Part shown: positions 32,774 through 40,967 of the stretch, one piece after another
How the letters are laid out: each line of letters opens with the position of its first letter
Numbering within the stretch: the stretch's first letter is position 1
Assembly (NCBI RefSeq): GCF_900110835.1
Contig: NZ_FOJG01000002.1
Span: 3,178,698 to 3,242,697 of the forward strand
Direction of reading: 5' to 3'
Source: Chitinophaga arvensicola
Lineage (GTDB): Bacteria; Bacteroidota; Bacteroidia; Chitinophagales; Chitinophagaceae
Length of the DNA: 64,000 bases
Notes under the pieces: generated by a model
What the model was told of the DNA's origin: nothing
Databases searched by the model: none
The model's input: the letters and a program-made list of their open reading frames with translations, nothing else
Made by a program: the position numbers and the translations under genes

Positions 32774-35065
32774 ATGCTTACCAACATTCCAGGTTACCCC
32801 AGAATAGGTAGCCAGCGCGAACTGAAAAAAGCCTGCGAAAACTATTGGGCCGGAAAGATATCCCTGGAACGTCTTGAACTAACGTCAAGGCAACTACGAA
32901 AAGAGAACTGGACTGGGTTACAGACAGCAGGCATCGACCTGATTCCTTCCAACGATTTCTCCTGGTACGACCAGGTACTGGATATGTGCATCACCCTGGG
33001 CGTAATACCATCCCGCTTTAAAGCACTACAACAAACCTTTGCCAACCCCTCCTGCCCGGAGCTGTATTTCGCTATGGCAAGGGGTTACCAGAAAAATAAT
33101 TTCGATATCACCGCCCTGGAAATGACCAAGTGGTTTGATACCAATTATCATTACCTGGTACCTGAATTCGACGCCACACAGGAATATTCCCTGCACCAGC
33201 CCAAATGTGTGGCCGAATTCAAAGAAGCCCTCAGCGAAGGTATCCACACCAAACCAGTGCTGATCGGACCACTCTCCTTCCTGTTATCCGGCAAAATAAA
33301 GGGAGATGACCTGAGCATGTCCCAACTGCTGGAAAAACTACTCCCGGTATACATCCAGTTGCTGGCTTCCCTCCAGCAGGCCGGCGCCACCTGGATACAG
33401 CTCGATGAGCCGTTCCTCGTCACCGACCTGACATCCGAAGTAAAAGAACTGTATCATCACGCATACACCACTATTGCACAAGCATTACCTTCCCTCAAAA
33501 TACTACTGACTACTTATTTCGGCGGACTGGAAGACAATACCACGCTGGCTTTGGAGCTGCCGGCACAGGCATTGCATATCGACCTGGTACGTGCACCGGA
33601 ACAACTGGACACCCTACTGGCCGCACTTCCGGAAGATAAATTACTTTCCCTCGGCGTAGTGGATGGCCGCAATATCTGGAAAAATGACTACGCTGCATCG
33701 CTGCAACTGATCCGGAAAGCTATTGCAAAAATCGGTGAAGACCGCCTCCTGCTGGGCACTTCCTGCTCCCTGTTGCATGTTCCCTATAACCTGGAAGATG
33801 AAACCGCACTGGATCCGGAAATCAGGCAATGGATGGCATTTGCAAAACAGAAAGTAGCGGAAGTAACAGCCTTGAAGCGCATCCTTAGCGGCGATGACAC
33901 CTTGCTCATCGACAACGAAGCTGCCATGAGCGCCCGAAAAACGTCCATCCGCATTCACCGGCCCGATGTAAAAAAACGGCTAAAAGGCATTACCACAGCA
34001 GATACACAGCGTCACAGCATCTTCCCTCACCGGCAAAAATTGCAGCACTCTATCCTGCAACTCCCGTTGTTTCCCACTACCACCATCGGCTCTTTCCCAC
34101 AAACCACGGAGATCCGGCAGCTGCGCGCCGACCTGAAAAAAGGGACCATTACAGAGGAAACCTACCAGGCTGATATCCGCCACGCCATTACAGAAACCAT
34201 TTACCGCCAGGAAAACCTCGGGCTGGATGTACTGGTACATGGCGAGTTTGAGCGGAATGATATGGTGGAATACTTCGGTGAACAACTGGATGGATTCACC
34301 TTCACGCAAAACGGTTGGGTACAGAGCTATGGTACCCGTTGTGTAAAACCACCGGTCATTTTTGGAGATGTACAACGCCCGAAACCCATGACAGTAGGCT
34401 GGAGCAGCTTTGCCCAATCGCTTACCAGCAAACCGGTAAAAGGCATGCTCACCGGCCCTGTTACTATATTACAATGGTCATTTGTAAGGAATGATCAGCC
34501 GCGTATGCAAACCGCGATGCAGCTTGCACTGGCTATTCGCGATGAAGTAAAAGACCTCGAAGATGCCGGTATCACTGTGATACAGGTAGATGAGCCTGCC
34601 CTCCGCGAAGGATTGCCCTTACGCAAAGCGCAGCGCAGCGCTTACCTGGAGCAGGCGGTGAAAGCATTCCGCCTTGCCGTCAGCACCGTAGATGACGCCA
34701 CGCAGATCCACACGCATATGTGTTACGCAGAATTCAACGATATTATTGAACATATTGCTGCCATGGATGCAGATGTGATCACCATAGAAACCTCCCGCTC
34801 ACAGATGGAATTACTCGAAGCCTTTGCCAACTTCCGGTATCCAAATGAAACAGGTCCGGGGGTATATGATATTCACTCACCAAGAGTACCCGGAGTAGCG
34901 GAAATGGAAGCGCTTTTACACAAAGCAGCTACCTTGCTGCCATTACGCAATATCTGGGTAAACCCCGACTGCGGCCTGAAAACACGCAAATGGCCGGAAA
35001 CAGAACTGGCACTGCGCAACATGGTAACCGCCGCAAAAAATGTGCGGCTGGCAGTGAGTAATTAA
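32774..35065 (+). CDS. metE: cobalamin-independent methionine synthase
   Basis: 763 residues from ATG 32774. A TTG 27 bases upstream would overlap the promoter and lacks support. It transfers methyl from 5-methyltetrahydrofolate triglutamate to homocysteine. The N-terminal barrel starts NIPGYPRIGSQRELKKACENYW. The C-terminal catalytic barrel holds TTIGSFPQTTEIR, VLVHGEFERNDMVEYFGEQL, WVQSYGTRCVKPP, MLTGPVTILQW, the zinc ligands in IHTHMCYAEF (His and Cys), and VNPDCGLKTRKW (Cys). Cytoplasmic. It probably serves aerobic growth when B12 is scarce. The downstream structured element at 35116 and the CWC gene follow. Confidence 0.97.
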   Translation: MLTNIPGYPRIGSQRELKKACENYWAGKISLERLELTSRQLRKENWTGLQTAGIDLIPSNDFSWYDQVLDMCITLGVIPSRFKALQQTFANPSCPELYFAMARGYQKNNFDITALEMTKWFDTNYHYLVPEFDATQEYSLHQPKCVAEFKEALSEGIHTKPVLIGPLSFLLSGKIKGDDLSMSQLLEKLLPVYIQLLASLQQAGATWIQLDEPFLVTDLTSEVKELYHHAYTTIAQALPSLKILLTTYFGGLEDNTTLALELPAQALHIDLVRAPEQLDTLLAALPEDKLLSLGVVDGRNIWKNDYAASLQLIRKAIAKIGEDRLLLGTSCSLLHVPYNLEDETALDPEIRQWMAFAKQKVAEVTALKRILSGDDTLLIDNEAAMSARKTSIRIHRPDVKKRLKGITTADTQRHSIFPHRQKLQHSILQLPLFPTTTIGSFPQTTEIRQLRADLKKGTITEETYQADIRHAITETIYRQENLGLDVLVHGEFERNDMVEYFGEQLDGFTFTQNGWVQSYGTRCVKPPVIFGDVQRPKPMTVGWSSFAQSLTSKPVKGMLTGPVTILQWSFVRNDQPRMQTAMQLALAIRDEVKDLEDAGITVIQVDEPALREGLPLRKAQRSAYLEQAVKAFRLAVSTVDDATQIHTHMCYAEFNDIIEHIAAMDADVITIETSRSQMELLEAFANFRYPNETGPGVYDIHSPRVPGVAEMEALLHKAATLLPLRNIWVNPDCGLKTRKWPETELALRNMVTAAKNVRLAVSN

Positions 35066-35115
35066 AGCGTGATAAGAAAAGCAGATAATTTACAGCCACA
35101 ACAAAGCGAGGCAAA

Positions 35116-35158
35116 CGACCGGTCATGCGGCGGGTACGGGCTCCCGCTGCAACGGTCG
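35116..35158 (+). other. two-stem RNA structure between metE and the CWC gene
   Basis: CGACCG (35116-35121) pairs with CGGTCG (35153-35158). Inside, GCGGCGGG (35127-35134) pairs with CCCGCTGC (35143-35150) with one G-U. It lacks a T-run. It could end metE RNA or sit in a leader of the small gene 30 bases on. Confidence 0.45.
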
Positions 35159-35188
35159 GAATACCCGCGAAAATCCGTAATTTTATGG

Positions 35189-35392
35189 ATGGCCTGTCAT
35201 GAAACCGTAACTTGTCCTCGGTGCGATCGCACCTTTGAATGCCGGGTAGGCACCATTCTGCGCTGTCAATGCCAGGATGTGGTGCTGTCGGAAGAAGAAC
35301 GGTATTTCATCCAGCAGCAATATCATGGATGCCTCTGTGCAGATTGTCTACGCGATATGAAAACCGCTTTCCAGCAAGAAACACCCGCATAA
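35189..35392 (+). CDS. cysteine-rich CWC-type small protein
   Basis: 67 residues from ATG 35189. The frame is open further upstream (to 35069), but that part covers the stem structure and reads as non-coding. Cys-rich layout: CPRCDRTFEC, RCQCQDVVLS, GCLCADCLRDM. Eight of the nine Cys fall in CxxC or CxC arrays, fitting a zinc-binding fold. This resembles the cysteine-rich CWC family (PF14375), function unknown. No signal or TM segment. Shares a bidirectional terminator with the FKBP gene. Confidence 0.75.
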   Translation: MACHETVTCPRCDRTFECRVGTILRCQCQDVVLSEEERYFIQQQYHGCLCADCLRDMKTAFQQETPA

Positions 35393-35432
35393 AAAAACGG
35401 ATGCAGGAATTAAATTCCGGCATCCGTCTTTT
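35391..35432. terminator. bidirectional terminator
   Basis: ACGGATGC (35397-35404) pairs with GCATCCGT (35420-35427), with inner GGAATT/AATTCC. Flanked by seven A on the left and CTTTTAAAAAAA on the right. Ends both the CWC gene and the FKBP gene. Confidence 0.88.
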
Positions 35433-35447
35433 AAAAAAATCCGAATA

Positions 35448-35876
35448 TTATGCGATTTCAACCAGTTCGAGGTCAAATACCAGATCTTCGCCAGCCAGTG
35501 CGTGGTTAGCATCCAGGGTGATAAATTCGTCACCGATAGCTGCTACTTTTACCTGGAATACCTGGCCCTGAGGGTTGCTCATCTGCAATTCCATACCTAC
35601 TTCAGGATTCAGATCTGCCGGGATATTTTCTTTTGGAAAATCCATGATCATTTCATCACTTTTGGGACCATATGCCTGATCAACAGGGATATGAATGGTT
35701 TTCTTGTCGCCAACTTTCATGTCCAGCACACCATTCTCAAAACCTTTGATAACCATACCGGCACCTACCTTGAATTCGAGCGGAGCTCTACCTTCGGAAG
35801 AATCAAAAGTAGTTCCGTTCGTTAAACGGCCATGGTAATGCACCTTCACTGTATCCCCGTTTTTAACAGTTTGCAT
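35448..35876 (-). CDS. SlyD-like FKBP-type peptidyl-prolyl isomerase
   Basis: 142 residues from ATG 35876. The frame is open upstream to 35930, but the extra residues are not family-like. FKBP core: VKVHYHGRLTNGTTFDSSEG, LEFKVGAGMVIKGFENGVLDM, then the insert-in-flap chaperone domain (about 70-120) with QAYGPKSDEM and NPEVGMELQMSN, and the return strand DANHALAGEDLVFDLELV. This order is that of SlyD-type isomerases, which catalyse prolyl isomerisation and hold unfolded proteins. The metal-binding His-rich tail of E. coli SlyD is absent. No signal, so cytoplasmic. Monocistronic. Confidence 0.93.
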   Translation of the reverse strand: MQTVKNGDTVKVHYHGRLTNGTTFDSSEGRAPLEFKVGAGMVIKGFENGVLDMKVGDKKTIHIPVDQAYGPKSDEMIMDFPKENIPADLNPEVGMELQMSNPQGQVFQVKVAAIGDEFITLDANHALAGEDLVFDLELVEIA

Positions 35877-35979
35877 AAAAATTATTTGTTTAGTGTTAAT
35901 AATTACGCGCAAGATACAAAAAGCAGCCATAATCCGCGCTTTTTGATACAGTCATCAACCTTTGTATTATCTTAACGGT

Positions 35980-37146
35980 ATGAACCGTATGCTCCTTATC
36001 TGCCTCCTCCTTGCAGGATGCTTTTATGAAACTTCCGCGCAATATGCGGACCATGTATTACCTGGCGCCACACAAACCGCGCGTTACCTGCCACTCCTGA
36101 AAAACAAACGGGTGGCCATGATGGTGAACCAGACCGCTACCATCGACCAGACACACCTGGTAGACTCCCTGCTGAAACTGCACGTAAAAATCCAGAAGAT
36201 CTTCAGCCCGGAACACGGCTTTCGCGGCAATGCAGGACACGGCGAGAAAGTAGCCAATGGCATCGATTCTGCTACCGGCGTTCCCATTGTATCACTGTAT
36301 GGCCAGCACCGCAAAGCTACCGCAGCCGATCTCAAAGATGTAGATATCATTCTGTTTGATATCCAGGATGTTGGCACCCGCTTCTTTACCTACATTTCCT
36401 CCCTGCAGGAACTGATGGAAGCAGCCGCCGAAAATAAGAAAACACTGGTCATCCTCGATCGCCCCAATCCCAACGGCGATTATGTTGACGGCCCCATCCT
36501 CGATACTACCTACCGCTCCTTTATTGGCATGCAGCCCATTCCGATCGTTCATGGCATGACCGTAGGGGAATACGCCCGGATGCTCAACGGAGAACGCATG
36601 CTCTCCAAAGGCGTGCAATGCGAAATCAAGGTAATACCCTGCGAAAACTATAGTCACAAAACGTTCTATCGCGTCCCCATCAAGCCCTCTCCCAATCTGC
36701 CTAATATGGCAGCCATCAACCTGTACTCTTCCCTCTGCTTTTTTGAAGGTACAGTGCTCAGCCTGGGACGCGGCACCGACAAGCCTTTCCAGGTATATGG
36801 CTCTCCCCTGTTTCCGAAAACAGGCTACTCTTTCACACCACGCGCCAGCGCTATCAATCCTACGCCGGTGCTGAAAGACCAGCTGTGTTATGGCTACGAC
36901 CTCAGCAACGCATGGGAAGCCACACCGCATGAAGGCAGAAAAATTGAACTGAAATGGTTGATCGACGCCTATCGCCTGTTCCCGGATAAATCAAAATTCT
37001 TCATTCCCTTCTTCAGTAAAGTAGCCGGGAATAATATCCTGCAACAACAGATTGTAAAAGGCCTCTCTGAAGCAGAGATCCGTAAAAGCTGGGAACCCGG
37101 ACTGGCAAAGTTTAAAGTAGTACGTGCAAAATACCTGCTGTATTAA
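35980..37146 (+). CDS. NamZ-like exo-beta-N-acetylmuramidase (DUF1343, GH171)
   Basis: 388 residues from ATG 35980. A TTG 18 bases upstream is an alternative but gives no better signal. The lipobox-like LLAGC near residue 13 and the SA-Q site later in the signal (YETSAQ) leave type I or II processing undecided. Mature protein blocks: VAMMVNQTATID, IFSPEHGFRGNAGHGEKV, ILFDIQDVGTRFFTYI, LVILDRPNPNGDYVDGP, IPIVHGMTVGEYA, SLCFFEGTVLSLGRGTDKPFQV. This matches DUF1343, which includes NamZ of Tannerella forsythia, releasing MurNAc from peptidoglycan fragments. It is probably periplasmic or surface-anchored in cell-wall recycling. Confidence 0.9.
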   Translation: MNRMLLICLLLAGCFYETSAQYADHVLPGATQTARYLPLLKNKRVAMMVNQTATIDQTHLVDSLLKLHVKIQKIFSPEHGFRGNAGHGEKVANGIDSATGVPIVSLYGQHRKATAADLKDVDIILFDIQDVGTRFFTYISSLQELMEAAAENKKTLVILDRPNPNGDYVDGPILDTTYRSFIGMQPIPIVHGMTVGEYARMLNGERMLSKGVQCEIKVIPCENYSHKTFYRVPIKPSPNLPNMAAINLYSSLCFFEGTVLSLGRGTDKPFQVYGSPLFPKTGYSFTPRASAINPTPVLKDQLCYGYDLSNAWEATPHEGRKIELKWLIDAYRLFPDKSKFFIPFFSKVAGNNILQQQIVKGLSEAEIRKSWEPGLAKFKVVRAKYLLY

Positions 37147-37153
37147 TCGCAGC

Positions 37154-37205
37154 ATCCCGCCAAAGAATATCTTCTGTTGCGGCGGGATCGCCTTCAACGA
37201 TCCCG
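37154..37205 (+). other. mutually exclusive hairpins upstream of fmt
   Basis: ATCCCGCC (37154-37161) pairs with GGCGGGAT (37181-37188), while CGGGATCG (37183-37190) pairs with CGATCCCG (37198-37205). The middle arm is shared, so only one stem can form at a time. Neither is followed by a T-run. Confidence 0.5.
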
Positions 37206-37228
37206 TCGCTAAAATCCCCGAAAGACGT

Positions 37229-37236
37229 TATTTTTG
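37229..37236 (+). promoter_or_regulatory. -7 element of fmt
   Basis: TATTTTTG ends 6 bases before the ATG at 37243, so the leader would be absent or a few bases. This also supports the shorter start over the one at 37234, which would lie in the element. Confidence 0.55.
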
Positions 37237-37242
37237 CATCCT

Positions 37243-38172
37243 ATGAGTAAAGATCTTCGCATTGTCTTTATGGGCACACCCGATTTCGCAGTGGCGTCCC
37301 TGGATATATTGGTACAAAACGGTTTTAATGTAGTGGGTGTGATCACAGCGCCTGATAAGCCCGCCGGTCGCGGTTTACAGCTGCAGGAAAGTGCAGTGAA
37401 ACAATACGCTGTGAGCAAAGGCATACCTGTATTACAACCGGAGAAACTGAAAAACCCCGGTTTCATTGCTGCATTACAGGCGTTAAAGGCCGACCTGCAG
37501 GTAGTGGTAGCCTTCCGCATGCTGCCGGAAATAGTGTGGAATATGCCACCGGAAGGTACCATCAACGTACATGCTTCCCTGTTACCCAATTACCGGGGCG
37601 CTGCCCCTATCAACTGGGCAATCATCAACGGAGAAAAGGAATCCGGCGTCACCACCTTCAAATTACAACATGAAATAGATACCGGTGATATCCTGTTCAG
37701 CGACAAAGTAACGATCCGGGAAGATGAAACTGCCGGAGAACTACACGACGCCCTCATGCAAACAGGAGCAGGATTACTGCTGAAAACCGTACAGGCCATC
37801 GCTGCAGGGAATGTAAAGGGAACACCTCAGGCGAATATTCCCGCAGCAGATATCAAACATGCACCTAAAATATTTAAGGAAACCTGTCAGATCAACTGGC
37901 AGCAGCCGCTGGACAGTATCTACAACCTGGTACGTGGACTAAGTCCTTACCCTGCCGCATGGACTGTTTTCCAGGGAAAAACACTGAAAATATACAAAGC
38001 CCGTAAAGAACATACCACGCCTTCCAAAGCGCCGGGCGACTTTGATACCGATCAGAAAACTTATATTAAAATAGCCGCAGCGGATGGTTATCTCTACCTG
38101 GATGAAATTCAGCTGGAAGGCAAGAAGAGAATGGATGTGGAAGCATTCCTGCGGGGCTATCGTTTCGTGTAA
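37243..38172 (+). CDS. fmt: methionyl-tRNA formyltransferase
   Basis: 309 residues from ATG 37243. It formylates initiator Met-tRNA using 10-formyltetrahydrofolate. RIVFMGTPDFAV begins the N-terminal domain, ITAPDKPAGRG is the substrate loop, and INVHASLLPNYRGAAPINWAI holds the catalytic Asn/His and SLLP motif. HEIDTGDIL carries the active-site Asp. The C-terminal barrel (about 210-309) binds the tRNA. Cytoplasmic. No def gene adjoins. A strong hairpin at 38194 closes the gene. Confidence 0.96.
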   Translation: MSKDLRIVFMGTPDFAVASLDILVQNGFNVVGVITAPDKPAGRGLQLQESAVKQYAVSKGIPVLQPEKLKNPGFIAALQALKADLQVVVAFRMLPEIVWNMPPEGTINVHASLLPNYRGAAPINWAIINGEKESGVTTFKLQHEIDTGDILFSDKVTIREDETAGELHDALMQTGAGLLLKTVQAIAAGNVKGTPQANIPAADIKHAPKIFKETCQINWQQPLDSIYNLVRGLSPYPAAWTVFQGKTLKIYKARKEHTTPSKAPGDFDTDQKTYIKIAAADGYLYLDEIQLEGKKRMDVEAFLRGYRFV

Positions 38173-38193
38173 CTACTATCGTCTTAAAATGAT

Positions 38194-38242
38194 TCCGGGG
38201 AGATGAAAGCAACATGGCTGCTTTCATCTCCCCGGATTTTTT
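38194..38242. terminator. long-stem terminator between fmt and the LysM gene
   Basis: An 18-bp perfect stem (38194-38211 with 38219-38236, 7-base loop) followed by TTTTTT, strongest for fmt. The left flank CTTAAAATGAT gives a weaker U-tract for the converging LysM gene. Confidence 0.93.
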
Positions 38243-38261
38243 ATCGGCTGCAATAACGTAA

Positions 38262-39209
38262 TTAATCTTCGTAACTCAGTTCGCAATAGAACTTCGTTTC
38301 ATTGCTACCCAATGCCTGCATGGCGCTGTCGCTCAGCTTGATGATCAGCCCTGCATTGGATTTCATCTGTGGTATCACATCCAGCACTTTCGCATATACC
38401 GCTTTACCGTTCAGCGGGTTGGTGACCTTGATGATGGTACCACGCGGGGCCGTGTTGTGCAGGGCATAGTATTTACCCACCGCATTGCTCTTGAACCAGG
38501 TACCAGGACCTTTTTCAGAGGTTGCCTTTTTACCGTTGTTGGTCTGCTGACCATACAATTGTTCAAAATCAGTACTGCTGCTCACAGGTGTGGATTTAAC
38601 TGGCGCCGGAGGAGCAGGTGCATCAACCACCTCTGTTACCGGACGTGATTCCGGTTCTTTGGCAGTTTCTTTAACCGGAGGCGGCGGTGGTGGCGGCGTA
38701 GCTGTTACAACCGGTTCGGCTTTCTCCTTTACTTTCTCCGGACGTGGAGCCGCTTCACCAGCAGCACCGGCGGCTTTTACGAAACCGATGATCACGTAAC
38801 TGTCTTTTTTCAGGCCATCTCCCGAAAAACTATTCCACTGGCGGATATTATCCAGCGGCACTTTATTGTAGTTCACACTTACACGATACAATGTTTCTTT
38901 CTCAGATACACGGTGATATACCGGTTTGCCGGCAGCATCGGCCTTCTGGGAAAAGTTGGCAGCCGTAAGTGGAATATGCAGCTTATGTCCCAGCTGTAAA
39001 CCCTGATCCATGCTCACTTTATTCGCAGCTGCAATTTCTTTTGGCGGCAGTCCGTACGCACGGCTGAGGCTATAAAAATTTTCTCCTTTCTTAACAACAT
39101 GGGATATGTAGAGAGCGGGCGAAGTACCTTGTACCTCCAGCGTGTCCTGCGCCTGTACCGCCACTGCACTCGAACCAAACAAGACGATTGATAGAATCGA
39201 TTTTATCAT
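38262..39209 (-). CDS. LysM protein with RlpA-like C-terminal domain
   Basis: 315 residues from MIKSILS at 39209. Signal peptide to about residue 21 (AVAVQAQ). Two LysM peptidoglycan-binding modules (about 35-80, SHVVKKGENFYSLSRAYG; about 100-145, YHRVSEKETLYRVSVNYN) are followed by a Pro/Ala/Glu-rich linker (about 155-220) with a run of seven Pro. A double-psi barrel-like C-terminal domain follows (about 235-305, GTIIKVTNPLNGKAVYAKVLDVIP), as in RlpA. It probably sits in the periplasm on cell wall and may have a septal or envelope role. The longer start at 39266 would bury the signal and is less likely. Confidence 0.88.
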   Translation of the reverse strand: MIKSILSIVLFGSSAVAVQAQDTLEVQGTSPALYISHVVKKGENFYSLSRAYGLPPKEIAAANKVSMDQGLQLGHKLHIPLTAANFSQKADAAGKPVYHRVSEKETLYRVSVNYNKVPLDNIRQWNSFSGDGLKKDSYVIIGFVKAAGAAGEAAPRPEKVKEKAEPVVTATPPPPPPPVKETAKEPESRPVTEVVDAPAPPAPVKSTPVSSSTDFEQLYGQQTNNGKKATSEKGPGTWFKSNAVGKYYALHNTAPRGTIIKVTNPLNGKAVYAKVLDVIPQMKSNAGLIIKLSDSAMQALGSNETKFYCELSYED

Positions 39210-39487
39210 ACTAACTCTGTTTATGATGGATGTTCTGACTACTGCTTTTTTCCGTTGAATGACCATGACCGGAAAATGTATTAATTCGATATGACAGCAT
39301 CAAAATATCTAAAATTTTTATCTGCTATTTCGGGCAACGAATATATGCGTTAAAATTGACAAAATTATTTAATACCCTAACGGAGAAATCAGTTTTTTGT
39401 TGTGACAGCAGGCATATTGTCTATGCCGCCTGCTCATTCCCAAAATACCCGTTGGCAGTGTGTTTCAAAGTTGGTATCTCTTTTCCT

Positions 39488-40891
39488 TTACAAGCCTGTA
39501 ATTTCTTTCAGGATGCGCAGTTCTTTCGGGTAGTAGTTGTTCATGCGGTTGGGCAAAAATTTCGCCCACCCCAGGTTCATCCCGCCGTAGGTTACCAGTG
39601 ACCATCCACGTACCCGTGTACTGATGCCCGGATCTTCCTTCCGCAGGTATTGTAACGCCTGTTTCAGGTCCAGCGCTACCGCAGGAATTTCGTCGGATAT
39701 TAATGTGCTGGCAGCCAGCTGATGATCCGGAATCAACTCCTTTGCTCCCGGATGTCCTGCTTTCACGCCCGCCTTGCGAATATACAATTGTTGCTGTAAC
39801 AATGGTATTTCTGCTGCCAGCAATGGCGGCAGTAACAATACTTCTTCCTGGTGCAGGAAATACTGGTAATCTGCCGGCATATTCAGCCAGGGCGATACCA
39901 CTTGTTGCTGCTTCGGTGAAAGTACCATCGATTTATGCTGTTTGGGTTTGCGGGGCGCTTCCCCGCTGCGCTTGCGGAATGCTGCTATAAAAAATCCTTC
40001 CCCCTTCAGTTGGTCGGGGTAAAAACGGTAGCCCGTACAATTTCGTTTGCCCGTTACCGTAGTCACTATATTCCAGGATGCTTCCAGTGGAACCGGGATA
40101 CTTTCCAGTTCAAAATGATCTGCCAGCCAATCCAGGATCTGTTCATCTTCTTCCGCAGAGAAAGAACAGGTGGAATAAATCACTACACCACCTTCTTTTA
40201 CCGAAGGCAATACATCCGCCATAATCCGCTGCTGACGCTGACTACACAGGGTTACATTTTCCGGCGACCACTCCTCCACCAGTTCCGGATCGCGCCGGAA
40301 TAAACCGGAACCGGAACAGGGTGCATCCACTACTACCAGGTCGAAATAACCCGGCAGCCGGGAGAAATCGCGGGGATCATTATTGCTTACTACCACATTC
40401 GCCGCGCCCCATTTGATGATATTATCTGCCAGCAGAGCCGCACGGGGCTTGATCACTTCATTGGCTACCAGTAAGCTTTCCCGGCTGATCAATGATTGCA
40501 GCAGGGTGGATTTACCGCCTGGCGCCGCGCACAGATCCAATACTTTCAGGGGTTGCGTCAGATCTACCGTTGCCCGTACCGCCTGCTCCAGGAACATCGA
40601 CGAAGCTTCCTGCACATAGTAAGCGCCCGCATGAAAATAAGGATCAAAAGTAAAAGAAGGCCGCTCCGGCAAATAGTATCCCGTACTGCTCCAGGGCACG
40701 GCAGTAGCACCGTTGGGCGATAAAGCCTGCAACACAGCGGCAGTGCGCTCAGGCGTTGTTACTTTATTGGGATTCAATCTGAGTGAAGTAATTTTTTCGG
40801 CGGCGGCGTGTACCCGCTCGAATGTGTCCCGGTGATAACCCGGAAGTCCCGCTAACGAATCTAGTAGCGCTGCTGGTAAGTGACTGGACAA
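39488..40891 (-). CDS. RsmB/NOP-family rRNA m5C methyltransferase (RsmF-like)
   Basis: About 467 residues. It methylates cytosine C5 in 16S rRNA using SAM. The catalytic core holds LDLCAAPGGKSTLLQ (SAM motif), DAPCSGSGLFRRDPELVEEW with motif IV Cys, and YSTCSFSAEEDEQIL with the motif VI catalytic Cys. The C-terminal region (about 310-467, with PUA-like stretches and RVRGWSLVTYGGMN) matches RsmF. No ATG exists near the N-terminus. The outermost TTG (40909) lies in a -7 element, so the TTG at 40891 is chosen. It gives MSSHLPAALLDSL, like the family start. Position is inferred. Confidence 0.9.
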   Translation of the reverse strand: MSSHLPAALLDSLAGLPGYHRDTFERVHAAAEKITSLRLNPNKVTTPERTAAVLQALSPNGATAVPWSSTGYYLPERPSFTFDPYFHAGAYYVQEASSMFLEQAVRATVDLTQPLKVLDLCAAPGGKSTLLQSLISRESLLVANEVIKPRAALLADNIIKWGAANVVVSNNDPRDFSRLPGYFDLVVVDAPCSGSGLFRRDPELVEEWSPENVTLCSQRQQRIMADVLPSVKEGGVVIYSTCSFSAEEDEQILDWLADHFELESIPVPLEASWNIVTTVTGKRNCTGYRFYPDQLKGEGFFIAAFRKRSGEAPRKPKQHKSMVLSPKQQQVVSPWLNMPADYQYFLHQEEVLLLPPLLAAEIPLLQQQLYIRKAGVKAGHPGAKELIPDHQLAASTLISDEIPAVALDLKQALQYLRKEDPGISTRVRGWSLVTYGGMNLGWAKFLPNRMNNYYPKELRILKEITGL

Positions 40892-40906
40892 AGGAAAAAT
40901 TTTCCG

Positions 40907-40914
40907 CAAAAATA
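40907..40914 (-). promoter_or_regulatory. -7 element of the RsmF-like gene
   Basis: Reverse-strand TATTTTTG. The last three bases TTG coincide with a possible start codon, which would make that codon untranscribed. The next TTG is 16 bases further. Confidence 0.5.
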
Positions 40915-40967
40915 ATGGATTTTTGCGTTTTCAGAATCACCTTTTACGATCGTTTTCCGGGAAATAA

